64,000 nt of DNA from Hirschia baltica ATCC 49814 (GCF_000023785.1 NC_012982.1:1488001-1552000); one strand, 5' to 3'. Positions 36,035-45,114 are shown, counted from the stretch's first letter. Notes: generated by a model from the sequence alone, not told the origin. Numbers and translations: made by a program.

Positions 36035-37534
36035 GTGAGTGTTTTCGCCGAAAAGCGGTTGAATTATAGTTTTGCAAAAGAAAAAGGATTAGTCCTTTAT
36101 CTTGATGGTGAAACTGCGTGCATGGGCATGCGTAAAGATGCTGACCCCTTAGCGATTCTTGAAGCCCGCCGCATCGCTGATCAGCCTCTCACAATCGTAG
36201 AATTAGACCGTAGAAAATTTGATCGCTATTTATCTGAAATCTACTCAAGTGATGGTATTAATTCATCCGACATAGATGATGCATTGGATGAAAGAGGTGA
36301 TTTAGATAGTCTTGCCGCTGGTTTGATTGAAAACGCCGATTTGCTGGACACTTCTGATGACGCCCCTGTTATCAGGCTCATCAATGGACTAATCGCCGAA
36401 GCGGTACGTACCAAAGCGTCTGATATACATATTGAACCCTTTGAAGATCGATTGTCTGTGCGTTTGCGCGTCGATGGGGTGATGAGAGAAGTTCTCACAC
36501 CATCACGCCGCGTTGCGCCTCTGCTGGTGTCTCGTATCAAAGTTATGGCGCGTCTTGATATTGCAGAAAAAAGAGTTCCTCAGGATGGGCGCGTTTCTCT
36601 GTCTTTGGGCGGACGTCCCATTGATGTTCGGGTTTCTACATTGCCTGCAAGATATGGCGAACGCGTGGTTATGCGGTTGCTGGATAAAGAGTCTGCGCGT
36701 CTGGATGTGGAAGACTTGGGCATGCCTGAGGCAATGCTCCAGACCTTAAAGAAAGCTCTAAAACAGCCAAATGGAATTGTGCTGGTTACCGGTCCGACTG
36801 GATCTGGTAAAACGACCACATTGTATGCAGCTTTAACGCTGTTAAATGATCAGTCCCGCAATATTTTGACGGTTGAAGACCCTATTGAATACGGATTGGA
36901 CGGTGTTGGCCAGACGCAAGTCAACACAAAGGTCGGGATGACGTTTGCTGCGGGTTTACGCGCGATACTTAGACAAGACCCAGACATTGTGATGATTGGT
37001 GAGATCCGCGACGGCGAGACGGCCCAAATTGCGGTGCAAGCAAGTTTGACGGGGCATTTGGTGTTGTCCACAGTGCACACAAATTCTGCTGCAGCTGCCG
37101 TGACACGATTGCGGGATATGGGGGTTGAACCATTTTTGCTGTCTTCAACCTTAACAGCCGTTGTCGCTCAGCGTTTGGTGCGACGGCTCTGTTCTCATTG
37201 CCGTGTTCCATACAAGCCTGAAGATGCCGAACTAGAATTGCTTGGTTTATCGCGCAATCAAGTTGATGTTTTGTATCACCCCAAAGGCTGTGAGCATTGT
37301 AATGATCAGGGGTATGAAGGGCGCCTAGGAATTTATGAAATAATCGAGATGGACGCCAAGTTGAGGAGTATGGTCCACGACAATGCGCGAGAACAAGATA
37401 TTGAAAATTATGCTTTTTCAAATTCCACGACGTTGCAAGCATGCGGAGTTGAGCATGTTCGTAATGGCCTGACTTCATCTGAAGAAGTCCTGCGTGTGGT
37501 AAGACAAGCGAGAGACTCTGATGGCAGCGTTTGA
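36035..37534 (+). CDS. gspE: Type II secretion ATPase GspE
   Basis: GspE is the cytoplasmic hexameric ATPase that powers pseudopilus assembly. It has 499 residues with a GTG start. Walker A is GPTGSGKTTT, followed by the Asp box ILTVEDPIEYG, Walker B GEIRDGETAQIAVQASLTGH and the His box LSTVHTNSA. A zinc-binding tetracysteine (CSHC and CEHC about 30 residues apart) distinguishes GspE/PilB from retraction ATPases. It ends 14 bp inside gspF. Confidence 0.97.
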   Translation: MSVFAEKRLNYSFAKEKGLVLYLDGETACMGMRKDADPLAILEARRIADQPLTIVELDRRKFDRYLSEIYSSDGINSSDIDDALDERGDLDSLAAGLIENADLLDTSDDAPVIRLINGLIAEAVRTKASDIHIEPFEDRLSVRLRVDGVMREVLTPSRRVAPLLVSRIKVMARLDIAEKRVPQDGRVSLSLGGRPIDVRVSTLPARYGERVVMRLLDKESARLDVEDLGMPEAMLQTLKKALKQPNGIVLVTGPTGSGKTTTLYAALTLLNDQSRNILTVEDPIEYGLDGVGQTQVNTKVGMTFAAGLRAILRQDPDIVMIGEIRDGETAQIAVQASLTGHLVLSTVHTNSAAAAVTRLRDMGVEPFLLSSTLTAVVAQRLVRRLCSHCRVPYKPEDAELELLGLSRNQVDVLYHPKGCEHCNDQGYEGRLGIYEIIEMDAKLRSMVHDNAREQDIENYAFSNSTTLQACGVEHVRNGLTSSEEVLRVVRQARDSDGSV

Positions 37535-38726
37535 ATATCAGGCGCTTGACGCTCATGGAAAAAAGCAAAAAGGCGTTATTTCAGCAGATACATTGAAATC
37601 AGCTCGAAGAGAGTTGCGCCGGCAAGGTTTAACGCCTGTCAATGTGGAAACGAGCAAAGCTAAAGCCCAAAAAGAAACGCGCGGCCAAAAATTATCTATT
37701 AAAGACAATGTATTACTAACAAGACAATTAGCTATGCTGATCTCCTCTGGGACGCCAGTTGAAGAAGCGTTGGCGGCTGTGGGTGATACATCCAGAAAAA
37801 ATGCGGTGCGTTCAGTTTTAGCGGATGTCAGGTCCAATGTGGTTGAAGGTCAGCCTTTATCTGATGCTATGTCGAGTCAAAGCAGCGCCTTTCCGCCGCT
37901 ATATACCTCGATAGTCGCGGCAGGTGAAAGTGCGGGTGCATTAGACGCTGTTATGGCAAGGTTGGCTGATTATCAGGAAAAAAGCGAGGAGATGCGCGGT
38001 AAAGTCGTGTCTGCGCTCATTTATCCGATGGTTGTTGCGGTCGTCGCATTGATGGTTGTGGTTGCGCTTCTTGTTTTTGTGGTTCCTCGTGTTGTTGAGC
38101 AATTTGATACTATGGGCCAAAAGCTTCCGCTTTTGACGCAAATCATGGTGAATATTTCAGAATTTTTGCAAGCTTATGGGTTGGTTCTGTTTGGTGCCTG
38201 TGCAGTTGGTGTGTTTGTTCTGGGTCATATGAGTAAAGTTGATGCTGTTAAACGGCGCTTGGATAGTCTCGTGCTTGGGCTTCCGATTATTGGCGAAGTT
38301 GTCAGAAGTGTTGCCGCAGCAAGGTTTGCTAGAACTTTTGCGACACTTGCATCATCGGGGGCACCTGTTCTTGATTGTCTTAGAGCGTCCCGAGAAACCA
38401 CACCTAATCTGATTTTGCGCGATGCAGTCGAGAAAGTTATTGAAGATGTTCGTGAAGGTGGTTCGCTGAGCCAGTCAATGGCCCGGACTGGTGCTTTCCC
38501 ACCGCTTGTGACGCATATGGCGGCTGGTGGTGAAGCAAGTGGTGATCTTGGTGCTATGTTTGATAAGGGCGCCGAATATCTTGAGCGGGATTTTGAAAAA
38601 ACATCCGGTGTTGCGCTGGGACTATTAGAGCCACTGATTACCGTCGTGATGGGTGGTTTGGTGATGTTAATAATATTGGCGATTATGCTGCCGATATTAC
38701 AATTGAATTCCGGCGCATTGATATAG
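37521..38726 (+). CDS. gspF: Type II secretion inner-membrane platform protein GspF
   Basis: GspF is the polytopic platform core that converts GspE motion into pilin addition. The 401-residue protein starts with AFEYQALDAHGKKQKGVI, typical of the family. It has two homologous cytoplasmic domains (LLTRQLAMLISSGTPVEEAL and FARTFATLASSGAPVLDCL) and three transmembrane segments (about 170-192, 222-240 and 370-392). It overlaps gspE by 14 bp. Confidence 0.97.
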   Translation: MAAFEYQALDAHGKKQKGVISADTLKSARRELRRQGLTPVNVETSKAKAQKETRGQKLSIKDNVLLTRQLAMLISSGTPVEEALAAVGDTSRKNAVRSVLADVRSNVVEGQPLSDAMSSQSSAFPPLYTSIVAAGESAGALDAVMARLADYQEKSEEMRGKVVSALIYPMVVAVVALMVVVALLVFVVPRVVEQFDTMGQKLPLLTQIMVNISEFLQAYGLVLFGACAVGVFVLGHMSKVDAVKRRLDSLVLGLPIIGEVVRSVAAARFARTFATLASSGAPVLDCLRASRETTPNLILRDAVEKVIEDVREGGSLSQSMARTGAFPPLVTHMAAGGEASGDLGAMFDKGAEYLERDFEKTSGVALGLLEPLITVVMGGLVMLIILAIMLPILQLNSGALI

Positions 38727-38749
38727 CTGGCATGGAGAAGGTGATGGTG

Positions 38750-39226
38750 ATGATAAAACAAGATGCAAACAAGCGTATCGATGAGGATTACAAGTCTCCA
38801 GTAGAGACAGGTGAGGAAGGGTTTACACTTGTTGAGTTGATGGTTGTTGTTTTCATCATGGGATTGCTCGCAACAGTCGTGCTTGTAAACGTGATGGGTA
38901 ATGTAGATACATCTCGCGTTAAAAAGGCTCAAGTAGATATAGCCGCTCTTGAAAGCAGTTTAGACCGCTACCGGCTGCAATTAATCGATTATCCAACGAC
39001 AGAGCAGGGGCTTGAGGCGTTGGTTACTGCACCGGATGATTTATCCAATCCGGCGCTATATCCCAAAGGTGGTTTTATCAAACGTCTACCATTGGATCCT
39101 TGGAATAATGCTTATCAGTATGTTTACCCCGGCGAACATGGCGAAATCGACATCTATTCACTAGGAGCTGATGGGCAACTGGGCGGTGAAGAACTTGATG
39201 CGGATATTGGAAATTGGACCAACTAA
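38750..39226 (+). CDS. gspG: Major pseudopilin GspG
   Basis: GspG is the main pseudopilus subunit. The type IV leader is cut after Gly in GEEG|FTLVELMVVVFIMGLLA, with Glu at mature position 5. The body contains YRLQLIDYPTTEQGLEALV and the C-terminal LPLDPWNNAYQYVYPGEHGEIDIYSLGADGQLGGE, the calcium-binding region of GspG. I chose the ATG at 38750, 8 bp after GGAGAAGG; in-frame ATGs at 38732 and 38744 also exist. The leader is long (about 24 residues) for the family. Confidence 0.95.
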   Translation: MIKQDANKRIDEDYKSPVETGEEGFTLVELMVVVFIMGLLATVVLVNVMGNVDTSRVKKAQVDIAALESSLDRYRLQLIDYPTTEQGLEALVTAPDDLSNPALYPKGGFIKRLPLDPWNNAYQYVYPGEHGEIDIYSLGADGQLGGEELDADIGNWTN

Positions 39227-39753
39227 ATCCTCTTCACAAAAACGAAGGTGAGTTTGGGTTTACGCTTGTCGAATTGCTTGTCGTTATTTTTATCATCGGG
39301 CTGATGTCGGGTGTCGTCGTCATGTCTATGCCTGAGCGCCAGACCGATAGCCGAGCAGAGGCTGAGCAGTTGACCTTGGCAATTGCTTCATTGTCGCGTG
39401 AAGCGATAGCAAGCGGGGAAGCTGTAAGCTGGACCCATGTTGAGGGCATGAATTTATTTGAACGCTATCATGGCGGCGATTGGGTTGCTTTGAATGGTAC
39501 ATCACGCGCTTTGGAAAAGAGCAAAGAGACCAAAGATCTGACCGTGCGCGTAACTCTATTAGGTATGGAGACCGAGAGAAAATTCACTGAAGATCAAGAT
39601 GTTCAAGCTCAACCGCCTTTAGTGTTTTTTCCTACTGGGGAAGCAACACCTGCGGAAATAGAAATAACCGCCGCTGATTTTGATTCAGTGCACAAGTTGA
39701 ATGCAAGCGGGCAATTGATCTTTATACCTGTGGCAGAACGGGTGATTAGATGA
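39214..39753 (+). CDS. gspH: Minor pseudopilin GspH
   Basis: This 179-residue minor pseudopilin has leader GEFG|FTLVELLVVIFIIGLMSG and a body with the GspH pattern VSWTHVEGMNLFERYHGGDW. The only usable start is a TTG at 39214, inside the end of gspG (13-bp overlap), so translation is probably coupled. It is placed directly after gspG as in canonical operons. Confidence 0.9.
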   Translation: MDQLNPLHKNEGEFGFTLVELLVVIFIIGLMSGVVVMSMPERQTDSRAEAEQLTLAIASLSREAIASGEAVSWTHVEGMNLFERYHGGDWVALNGTSRALEKSKETKDLTVRVTLLGMETERKFTEDQDVQAQPPLVFFPTGEATPAEIEITAADFDSVHKLNASGQLIFIPVAERVIR

Positions 39754-40172
39754 CGTTGCCTGTATCGCTTTCTAAACAAGGTTTGCTGAACAAGCAAAAC
39801 GATGATGGTTTCACTTTAATTGAAGTGTTGGCCGCTCTAAGCATTTTTGCGATTGCTGCTATTGGTTTAATTCACGTGTCTTCAGAAAATAGTCGCGGTG
39901 CTGCAGCTATTGAACGCCGAATGCTGGCCTCCATTATTGCTGACAATGAAATGACTATGACCTTAATTCAAAGAGAGCCTTTGGAAAATGGAGAGTCCAG
40001 CGGACGAATAGCACTTGGTGGGCGCGAATGGACTTGGCGCAAAACAATATCGACAACGCCCAATCCTTTGCTGCAGCAGATAAAAATCGAAACAAGAGTG
40101 TATGAGCCAGATGAGCTTGATTCCGAAAATATAGAGACTGTCTTATTTGCCTTTAAACGGAAGTCTTTGTGA
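39750..40172 (+). CDS. gspI: Minor pseudopilin GspI
   Basis: This 140-residue minor pseudopilin of the GspIJK tip complex has leader DDG|FTLIEVLAALSIFAIAAIG and the typical ENSRGAAAIERRMLASIIADNEMT segment. The start overlaps the gspH stop (ATGA) and the end overlaps the gspJ start. Confidence 0.93.
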   Translation: MTLPVSLSKQGLLNKQNDDGFTLIEVLAALSIFAIAAIGLIHVSSENSRGAAAIERRMLASIIADNEMTMTLIQREPLENGESSGRIALGGREWTWRKTISTTPNPLLQQIKIETRVYEPDELDSENIETVLFAFKRKSL

Positions 40173-40786
40173 TGACGGATGAGGCAGGTTTTACACTTAT
40201 TGAGGTGATGGTAGCGACCTTTATCATGGGTGTTTTATCTGTGATGGGGCTTGTTATGCTTGATGATACGCTTTCATCAAAAGAAACGCTCGAATATGTT
40301 CTTGAAGAAGTTCAAGATATTGAGCAAGCAAGAGCAATTATCAAAAATGACCTTGCGCAAATCGTTTCAAGAACTGCAAGAGACGAATTTGGCTTTAAAG
40401 CTGAAAGTGTTTTTGTCGGTGGAGCAGACCTTGATAATGTCTCCCTGATGAGTTTTGTGCGAAACGGAAATGAAATGCCTGGTTTGACCGCCGCTTCCTC
40501 ATCATTGCAGCATGTTGAATATCGCTTTGAAAATGGTGTTCTTAGCAGAAGAACAAGGTCTAGAGTGGATGCTGCAACCGATACGCCGATTTTAGAAAGA
40601 GAATTATTGACCAATCTCGCTTCTGCGCAGATTGAGTTTTATGATGGCTTATTGTGGACAGATAAATGGATTGGGCAAATGTCTGCATCCAATGCAATAC
40701 CGGCTCCCGCTGCTGTCGGCTTGATCTTGCATTCAGCCCGATACGGTCCTGTCCGTATGCTGTTTTATACTCCGGCGGGGTATTAA
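40169..40786 (+). CDS. gspJ: Minor pseudopilin GspJ
   Basis: This 205-residue tip pseudopilin has leader EAG|FTLIEVMVATFIMGVLSVMG and the GspJ-type body (EQARAIIKNDLAQIV, ... GVLSRRTRSRVD ... IEFYDGLLWTDKW). The start is GTG within GTGATGA; an ATG one codon later would also serve. It lies between gspI (4-bp overlap) and gspK (1-bp gap). Confidence 0.93.
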   Translation: MMTDEAGFTLIEVMVATFIMGVLSVMGLVMLDDTLSSKETLEYVLEEVQDIEQARAIIKNDLAQIVSRTARDEFGFKAESVFVGGADLDNVSLMSFVRNGNEMPGLTAASSSLQHVEYRFENGVLSRRTRSRVDAATDTPILERELLTNLASAQIEFYDGLLWTDKWIGQMSASNAIPAPAAVGLILHSARYGPVRMLFYTPAGY

Positions 40787-40787
40787 C

Positions 40788-41813
40788 ATGCTTAAGAAGT
40801 GTATTCAGAACACGATCAAGGACGTGCATTTAGATCAGAGTGGGGCTGCATTAATAACGGCTCTTCTCATTGTATCGGTTATGTCTATTACAGCGCTTGC
40901 CGTCATAGAAAATCTACGTTTTTCAATGAAACTCACCAGTAATCTCAGCCAGAGAGAGCAAGCTAGACTGTATGCGCTGGGAGCAGAACAGCTGGCCATG
41001 TCCACAATTGAAGCTGCTCGAAAAGTAAATTCAGGACAAGATAATGCTCGCTATCCAGAACTGGACGGATGGACACAAAAACCGTTGTTTTTCCCAATTG
41101 ATGGGGGAACAATAAAAGGTCAGGTCAAAGACGGAGCAAATTGCTTCAATTTGAATGCGCTTGTGAAGACTGAAGACAATGAGACCTTGATTGCTGATGA
41201 GGTATCAATTGAGAAGTTCGCCAATCTTCTTGAATACACAGGCATATCAAATGCAGAATCTATTGCTTTGGCAAACAGTGTGGTCGATTGGATAGATACT
41301 GACTCCACCCCCAGATATGGGGGCGCTGAAGATGCTGATTATGCGATATCCGCAATTCCTTATAGAACGGGTTCAACCTTATTGGCAGATGTTAGCGAAC
41401 TGAAGGTGATTAAAGGGTTTGAGCCAGATATGGTTGAAAAATTACGGCCATGGTTGTGTGTGCGGCCTAGCTTGAATTTGACCAAGTTGAATGTGAACAC
41501 ACTGACAATACAGGATTTACCGCTTATTCTAGGCTATTTGGGAAAGCAGTTTGATGAGGTGGCAGTTAATAACATTCTCGCTGAAAGGCCTGTCAGTGGT
41601 TTTTCCAGTTTAGATGAATTTTTTTCTTTGTCTGTATTTGGAGAAGATGCCATGCCAATAGAACAAAGACAGTATTATGCGCTTGCATCTGATTTTTTTG
41701 AATTGAATGCGCAAATTAGCTATTATCAAACCATGATTAGTTTGCATTCTATCTTGCAAATATCCCAGGGCGGGGACATCACGGTCATTTCACGTAGATA
41801 TGGAAGTTTCTGA
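40788..41813 (+). CDS. gspK: Minor pseudopilin GspK
   Basis: GspK caps the pseudopilus tip. The 341-residue protein has the atypical leader DQSG|AALITALLIVSVMSITALAV, lacking Glu at position 5 as is normal for GspK. The large alpha domain contains NCFNLNALV and SIALANSVVDWIDTDSTPRYGGAEDADY, plus VSELKVIKGFEPDMVEKLRPWLCV. Its last base is the first base of gspL. Confidence 0.95.
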   Translation: MLKKCIQNTIKDVHLDQSGAALITALLIVSVMSITALAVIENLRFSMKLTSNLSQREQARLYALGAEQLAMSTIEAARKVNSGQDNARYPELDGWTQKPLFFPIDGGTIKGQVKDGANCFNLNALVKTEDNETLIADEVSIEKFANLLEYTGISNAESIALANSVVDWIDTDSTPRYGGAEDADYAISAIPYRTGSTLLADVSELKVIKGFEPDMVEKLRPWLCVRPSLNLTKLNVNTLTIQDLPLILGYLGKQFDEVAVNNILAERPVSGFSSLDEFFSLSVFGEDAMPIEQRQYYALASDFFELNAQISYYQTMISLHSILQISQGGDITVISRRYGSF

Positions 41814-42976
41814 TGGGTAATTGTCTTGTCGCATTTGCAAAAAAAGACCCTGGTCAGAGCTGTGATTGGCGTGTTGTGTCTGAAACAGGAACAATACATG
41901 CGCGTGGAGAATCTGCGTTTGAGGATTTATCTAGTGTCAAACATGATAAATTTATCCTTGTCTTAAAGGGACAGGAAATTGCGTCATTCAGGACACCACT
42001 TTCGGCTAAAAGTAACGCGCAATTACGCTCTATTGCTCCCTTTGCTATCGAAGATGATGTGAGCGCAGAAATAGAGGATCAGCATGTTAGTATTGCATAT
42101 GGGGATACGGGTACGAAACGCTACACACTAAGTGTGATTACCAATGAGAAAATGGTGTATTGGTCTGATACCGTGAAGCGGGCAGGGCTTGTTGCTACGA
42201 AAATTGTTCCTGATTATTTTTGTCTACCAATTGAAGACGCGAGAATAAGTTGCGCAAATTTGGTGGATAGAAGCGTTTTTCGATACGGGCACTGGGGTGC
42301 TTGTTTTGATACTGGTTTTGACTCAAAATTGTTGGATAAAATAATTGCTTCGGGCGTTAGTCAGAATGATAATATCGCGGAATTGGATCAATTATCCTAT
42401 CGTGATTTTTCAGAAGGCGGCGTGGACCCGTTAGATGTTTTGGCAGTGCAGGCTGTCAAAGAAAAATTCTCACTTCAGCAAGGACAGTTTGAAGCGCGCA
42501 ATTTAGGTGGGAAACTCGATTTAAAAGAGTGGCGTTTGCCGGTTGGTTTGGCCGCCGCTGCGATACTGGCGATGGCAGCGTTTAATTTCGTTGAAGGTAT
42601 TGCATTTAATCGGGAAGCAAAAGCCCTGCAAGCGACCATAGAAGCAGATGTCAAACGTGTTTTTCCTGATGTGAAGCGAATCGTAAACCCCAAGGCACAG
42701 CTAAAGACGCTGACCTCTGGCAATGGTGAAGCATCAGCCTTTTTGCAATTATCAGGGCTGATCTCAACGGGCATTAATGATGTCGATGGTATTAGCTTAG
42801 ATGCATTGAGATATGATGCGCGGCGCAGAGAAATTCAGGCAAGTATTGTCTATGAAGATTATGAACAGCTCACGCAATTTAGAGAAATAATTGAGAATTT
42901 GGGTGGCACGTTCCGTGAAGGTGGTTCTAGGCAAATAGGAAACCGGCGCGCCGGAGAAATTACGGTGACATTGTAA
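41813..42976 (+). CDS. gspL: Type II secretion protein GspL
   Basis: GspL anchors the ATPase GspE to the inner membrane. The 387-residue protein has a cytoplasmic actin-like N-terminal domain (about 1-235), one transmembrane helix (about 245-262, LPVGLAAAAILAMAAFNF) and a periplasmic ferredoxin-like domain at the C-terminus (VDGISLDALRYDARRREIQASIVYEDYEQL). The N-terminal part is divergent, so recognition rests partly on position. It overlaps both neighbours by one base. Confidence 0.92.
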   Translation: MGNCLVAFAKKDPGQSCDWRVVSETGTIHARGESAFEDLSSVKHDKFILVLKGQEIASFRTPLSAKSNAQLRSIAPFAIEDDVSAEIEDQHVSIAYGDTGTKRYTLSVITNEKMVYWSDTVKRAGLVATKIVPDYFCLPIEDARISCANLVDRSVFRYGHWGACFDTGFDSKLLDKIIASGVSQNDNIAELDQLSYRDFSEGGVDPLDVLAVQAVKEKFSLQQGQFEARNLGGKLDLKEWRLPVGLAAAAILAMAAFNFVEGIAFNREAKALQATIEADVKRVFPDVKRIVNPKAQLKTLTSGNGEASAFLQLSGLISTGINDVDGISLDALRYDARRREIQASIVYEDYEQLTQFREIIENLGGTFREGGSRQIGNRRAGEITVTL

Positions 42977-43449
42977 TGATAAAGAACTGGTGGGCTGCGA
43001 GAGAGCCGAGGGAAAAATTATTACTGAGCATTTGTCTTGTTTTGACCCTGACTATCGTATTGTTTCAATTTATTTTTGGGCCTTCGGTTGAATTTCGTGA
43101 CCGTGCTTCAAAACGGTATTTGTCTCAAGCTTCTTCGCATTCAGAAGTGGTTCAAACATTACGTGTGTATGAAAATAGTCCTCGGCAGGTAAACGCGGTT
43201 TCAGCTGGACCTGTGCAAGGGGTCGTATCCGATAGTTCTGCTGTATTTGGTATTGATATCAGCCGAATTGAACCAACATCAAATGGTGATCTGACATTAT
43301 GGATTGAAGAAATTGATCCTCAGTCACTTTATGCTTGGCTGACTGACCTTGAAATCAATCATGGCATTTCCGTCAATAAAGCATCCATCCGAATGAATAA
43401 GGATACAGTGACAGTGAATGCTAATGTACTCGTTAGTCGGGGGAATTAA
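42976..43449 (+). CDS. gspM: Type II secretion protein GspM
   Basis: GspM is the small partner of GspL. The 157-residue protein begins IKNWWAAREPREKLLLSICLVL, the typical amphipathic WW-REx motif followed by a transmembrane helix (about 14-34). A periplasmic ferredoxin-like domain follows (IEEIDPQSLYAWLTDLEINHGISVNKASI). It overlaps gspL by one base and is followed by gspN after 5 bp. Confidence 0.93.
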   Translation: MIKNWWAAREPREKLLLSICLVLTLTIVLFQFIFGPSVEFRDRASKRYLSQASSHSEVVQTLRVYENSPRQVNAVSAGPVQGVVSDSSAVFGIDISRIEPTSNGDLTLWIEEIDPQSLYAWLTDLEINHGISVNKASIRMNKDTVTVNANVLVSRGN

Positions 43450-43454
43450 CAGGC

Positions 43455-44213
43455 ATGCGCTTGCTTTCTGGTTTTTCTTTTTTTGTGGTGGCCTTAGTCA
43501 TCGCTTTGCTGGCTTATCTGCCTTTGCGTGTTGTGACACAGGCGATTGGATTACAATCTAACGGGATTCAATTTGATCGGGCTGTCGGAACAATTTGGCG
43601 TGGTAGCCTGTCGGATGTCCATGTTGGCGGTGAGGCAATAGGGCAAGTAAATTTAAACCTGAACGCAATAAGCTTGCTGCAGTTGAAACCGGCAGCGTCT
43701 TTTGAGTTTGTCGGTGCCGCTGGTAATGGAAAAGGCCTGATTGTTACAGGGCTGAACCGAGAATTAGAAATAAAAGACGCGTTTGCGAGAATTCAACTCA
43801 ATACATTCAAACATCTCGATGCGCAGTTGAGACGATCACCGTCGACTTTGAACCTATCCATCTCTAATTTGAAAATTGGTGCTGCAGGAAATTGCATAGA
43901 AGCTGCAGGCGGTTTGAAAACTGATCTTTTGACTGTCGTTGGGCGCTCTTGGGCGTGGGATGGACCTGCGATGGACGGCCGTATTGTTTGTGTCGGAGAT
44001 GATTATGAACTCACTCTGCAAAACCAAACTGGACTAGATGAAATTTCAGCGAAAGCCGTTTTGCGAAGCGACAACACATATGATGTTGAAGCTAGCGTTA
44101 AAACTCAAAATCCGAGACTTTCAAATGCCCTGATTAGCTATGGGTTTAAAGGGCAGGCTGCTTCGGATGAATTTTACTATTCTTTGTCTTCTGTCGAAAC
44201 ACAAACACCATAA
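43455..44213 (+). CDS. gspN: Type II secretion protein GspN
   Basis: This 252-residue GspN has an N-terminal membrane anchor (GFSFFVVALVIALLAYLPLRVV) and the GspN pattern VGTIWRGSLSDVHVGGEAIGQVNLNLN. The rest is predicted beta-rich and periplasmic. GspN is present in only some T2SSs; its presence here makes the set complete from C to N. The two cysteines in GNCIEAAGG and RIVCVGDD could form a disulfide. Confidence 0.88.
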   Translation: MRLLSGFSFFVVALVIALLAYLPLRVVTQAIGLQSNGIQFDRAVGTIWRGSLSDVHVGGEAIGQVNLNLNAISLLQLKPAASFEFVGAAGNGKGLIVTGLNRELEIKDAFARIQLNTFKHLDAQLRRSPSTLNLSISNLKIGAAGNCIEAAGGLKTDLLTVVGRSWAWDGPAMDGRIVCVGDDYELTLQNQTGLDEISAKAVLRSDNTYDVEASVKTQNPRLSNALISYGFKGQAASDEFYYSLSSVETQTP

Positions 44214-44242
44214 ATACCACCTGTTTGGGAAGGAATTTCAAT

Positions 44243-44743
44243 ATGCGTAAATCAATAGCCAAAATAGGATTGATGAGTTTCTTGGTGTTGGTTGGGGGGT
44301 GTGCTTCCACGGCTTCAAAAAAAATAGAACCACCTGCTCAAACCCAAGTCGAAAATGATTTTGATGAGTTCTACGAATTAGGGGAATTGCCAAGGCAAAC
44401 TTTGGATATCGGTGATTGTGGTTTGTTCCTTTTTGCTTCCAGACCGGAACCAAGGTTTGTGTTTTTCGCTGAAGCGGCCAAGGGGACTGCGAAAGTGATT
44501 TTAAATGGCGAAGAAACTATTTTGATCAGAACTAAAACAGAAGGTGATGTGGTGGATCTTCACTATACTGAACAAGTTTTTCAGTCGCCGCTTAACAATG
44601 TCGAGATGAAAGTGACGATTAACGAAGCATCTCCTAGTGAAGGAGGTTCACAAATTACAAAAGCTTCAATTCGTTTAAACAGCACAGATGGTTGGAAAAT
44701 GGTAATTCCTGTCGGTGGAGCGACTTCTTGTGAGGGGCAATAA
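44243..44743 (+). CDS. Putative lipoprotein at the end of the T2SS operon
   Basis: I do not recognise this 166-residue protein. The start at 44243 follows GGGAAGGA by 8 bp and gives a lipoprotein signal with lipobox LVGGC (Cys about 20, then Ala-Ser, outer-membrane type). Two further cysteines are at GDCGLF and at the C-terminal TSCEG. A beta-strand-rich domain is likely. It follows gspN by 29 bp without a terminator, so it is probably cotranscribed. A pilotin or accessory role for the secretin is conceivable but unproven. A weak hairpin (44758-44784) follows. Confidence 0.7.
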   Translation: MRKSIAKIGLMSFLVLVGGCASTASKKIEPPAQTQVENDFDEFYELGELPRQTLDIGDCGLFLFASRPEPRFVFFAEAAKGTAKVILNGEETILIRTKTEGDVVDLHYTEQVFQSPLNNVEMKVTINEASPSEGGSQITKASIRLNSTDGWKMVIPVGGATSCEGQ

Positions 44744-44782
44744 AATAATTTGAAAAAAAGCACTTTTCAGAAAAATAAGTGC

Positions 44783-44811
44783 TTGACGGTTAGGGGCGTT
44801 AAAGACTAAAC
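44783..44811 (+). promoter_or_regulatory. Probable promoter of tRNA-Asp
   Basis: TTGACG (44783-44788) is separated by 17 bp from CTAAAC (44806-44811), about 40 bp before the tRNA. The same TTGACG -35 hexamer is used at tRNA-Lys. The -10 is weak. Confidence 0.5.
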
Positions 44812-44852
44812 ACAGCGCTCCAAACAATGATATTTCAAAGTTTGGGCGATGC

Positions 44853-44929
44853 GCGGGAGTAGCTCAGCTGGTTAGAGTGCCGCCCTGTCACGGCGGAGGT
44901 CGCGGGTTCGAACCCCGTCTCTCGCGCCA
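44853..44929 (+). tRNA. tRNA-Asp (anticodon GTC)
   Basis: This is a 77-nt tRNA. The acceptor arm GCGGGAG pairs with CTCTCGC (one G-T), followed by discriminator G and an encoded CCA. The anticodon loop CTGTCAC on a CCGCC/GGCGG stem carries GTC (44887-44889), reading GAC/GAU aspartate codons. The T arm is GCGGGTTCGAACCCCGT. Confidence 0.97.
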
Positions 44930-44967
44930 TTCTCCTCTCTAAGTTTGCGGACTTGGAGAGGAGAATG
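44930..44967 (+). terminator. Hairpin downstream of tRNA-Asp
   Basis: An eleven-base-pair stem abuts the tRNA CCA: TTCTCCTCTC-type arm with GAGAGGAGAA, loop of about 16 nt. Only a weak T-tract (GATTATC) follows. It is similar in placement to the hairpin after tRNA-Lys. Confidence 0.6.
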
Positions 44968-45114
44968 ATTATCGCAAATAACATCCTAATAAATCAAAAT
45001 AATAATTCTGACTTGTAATCGCTTATTGGTCTGAACTATTGGCTTTAATGCATCGCCAATGCCAATCTCGAAGATGGGCATCTTTATGCGAGTGTCTCAG
45101 TCCTTAGCAAACAT

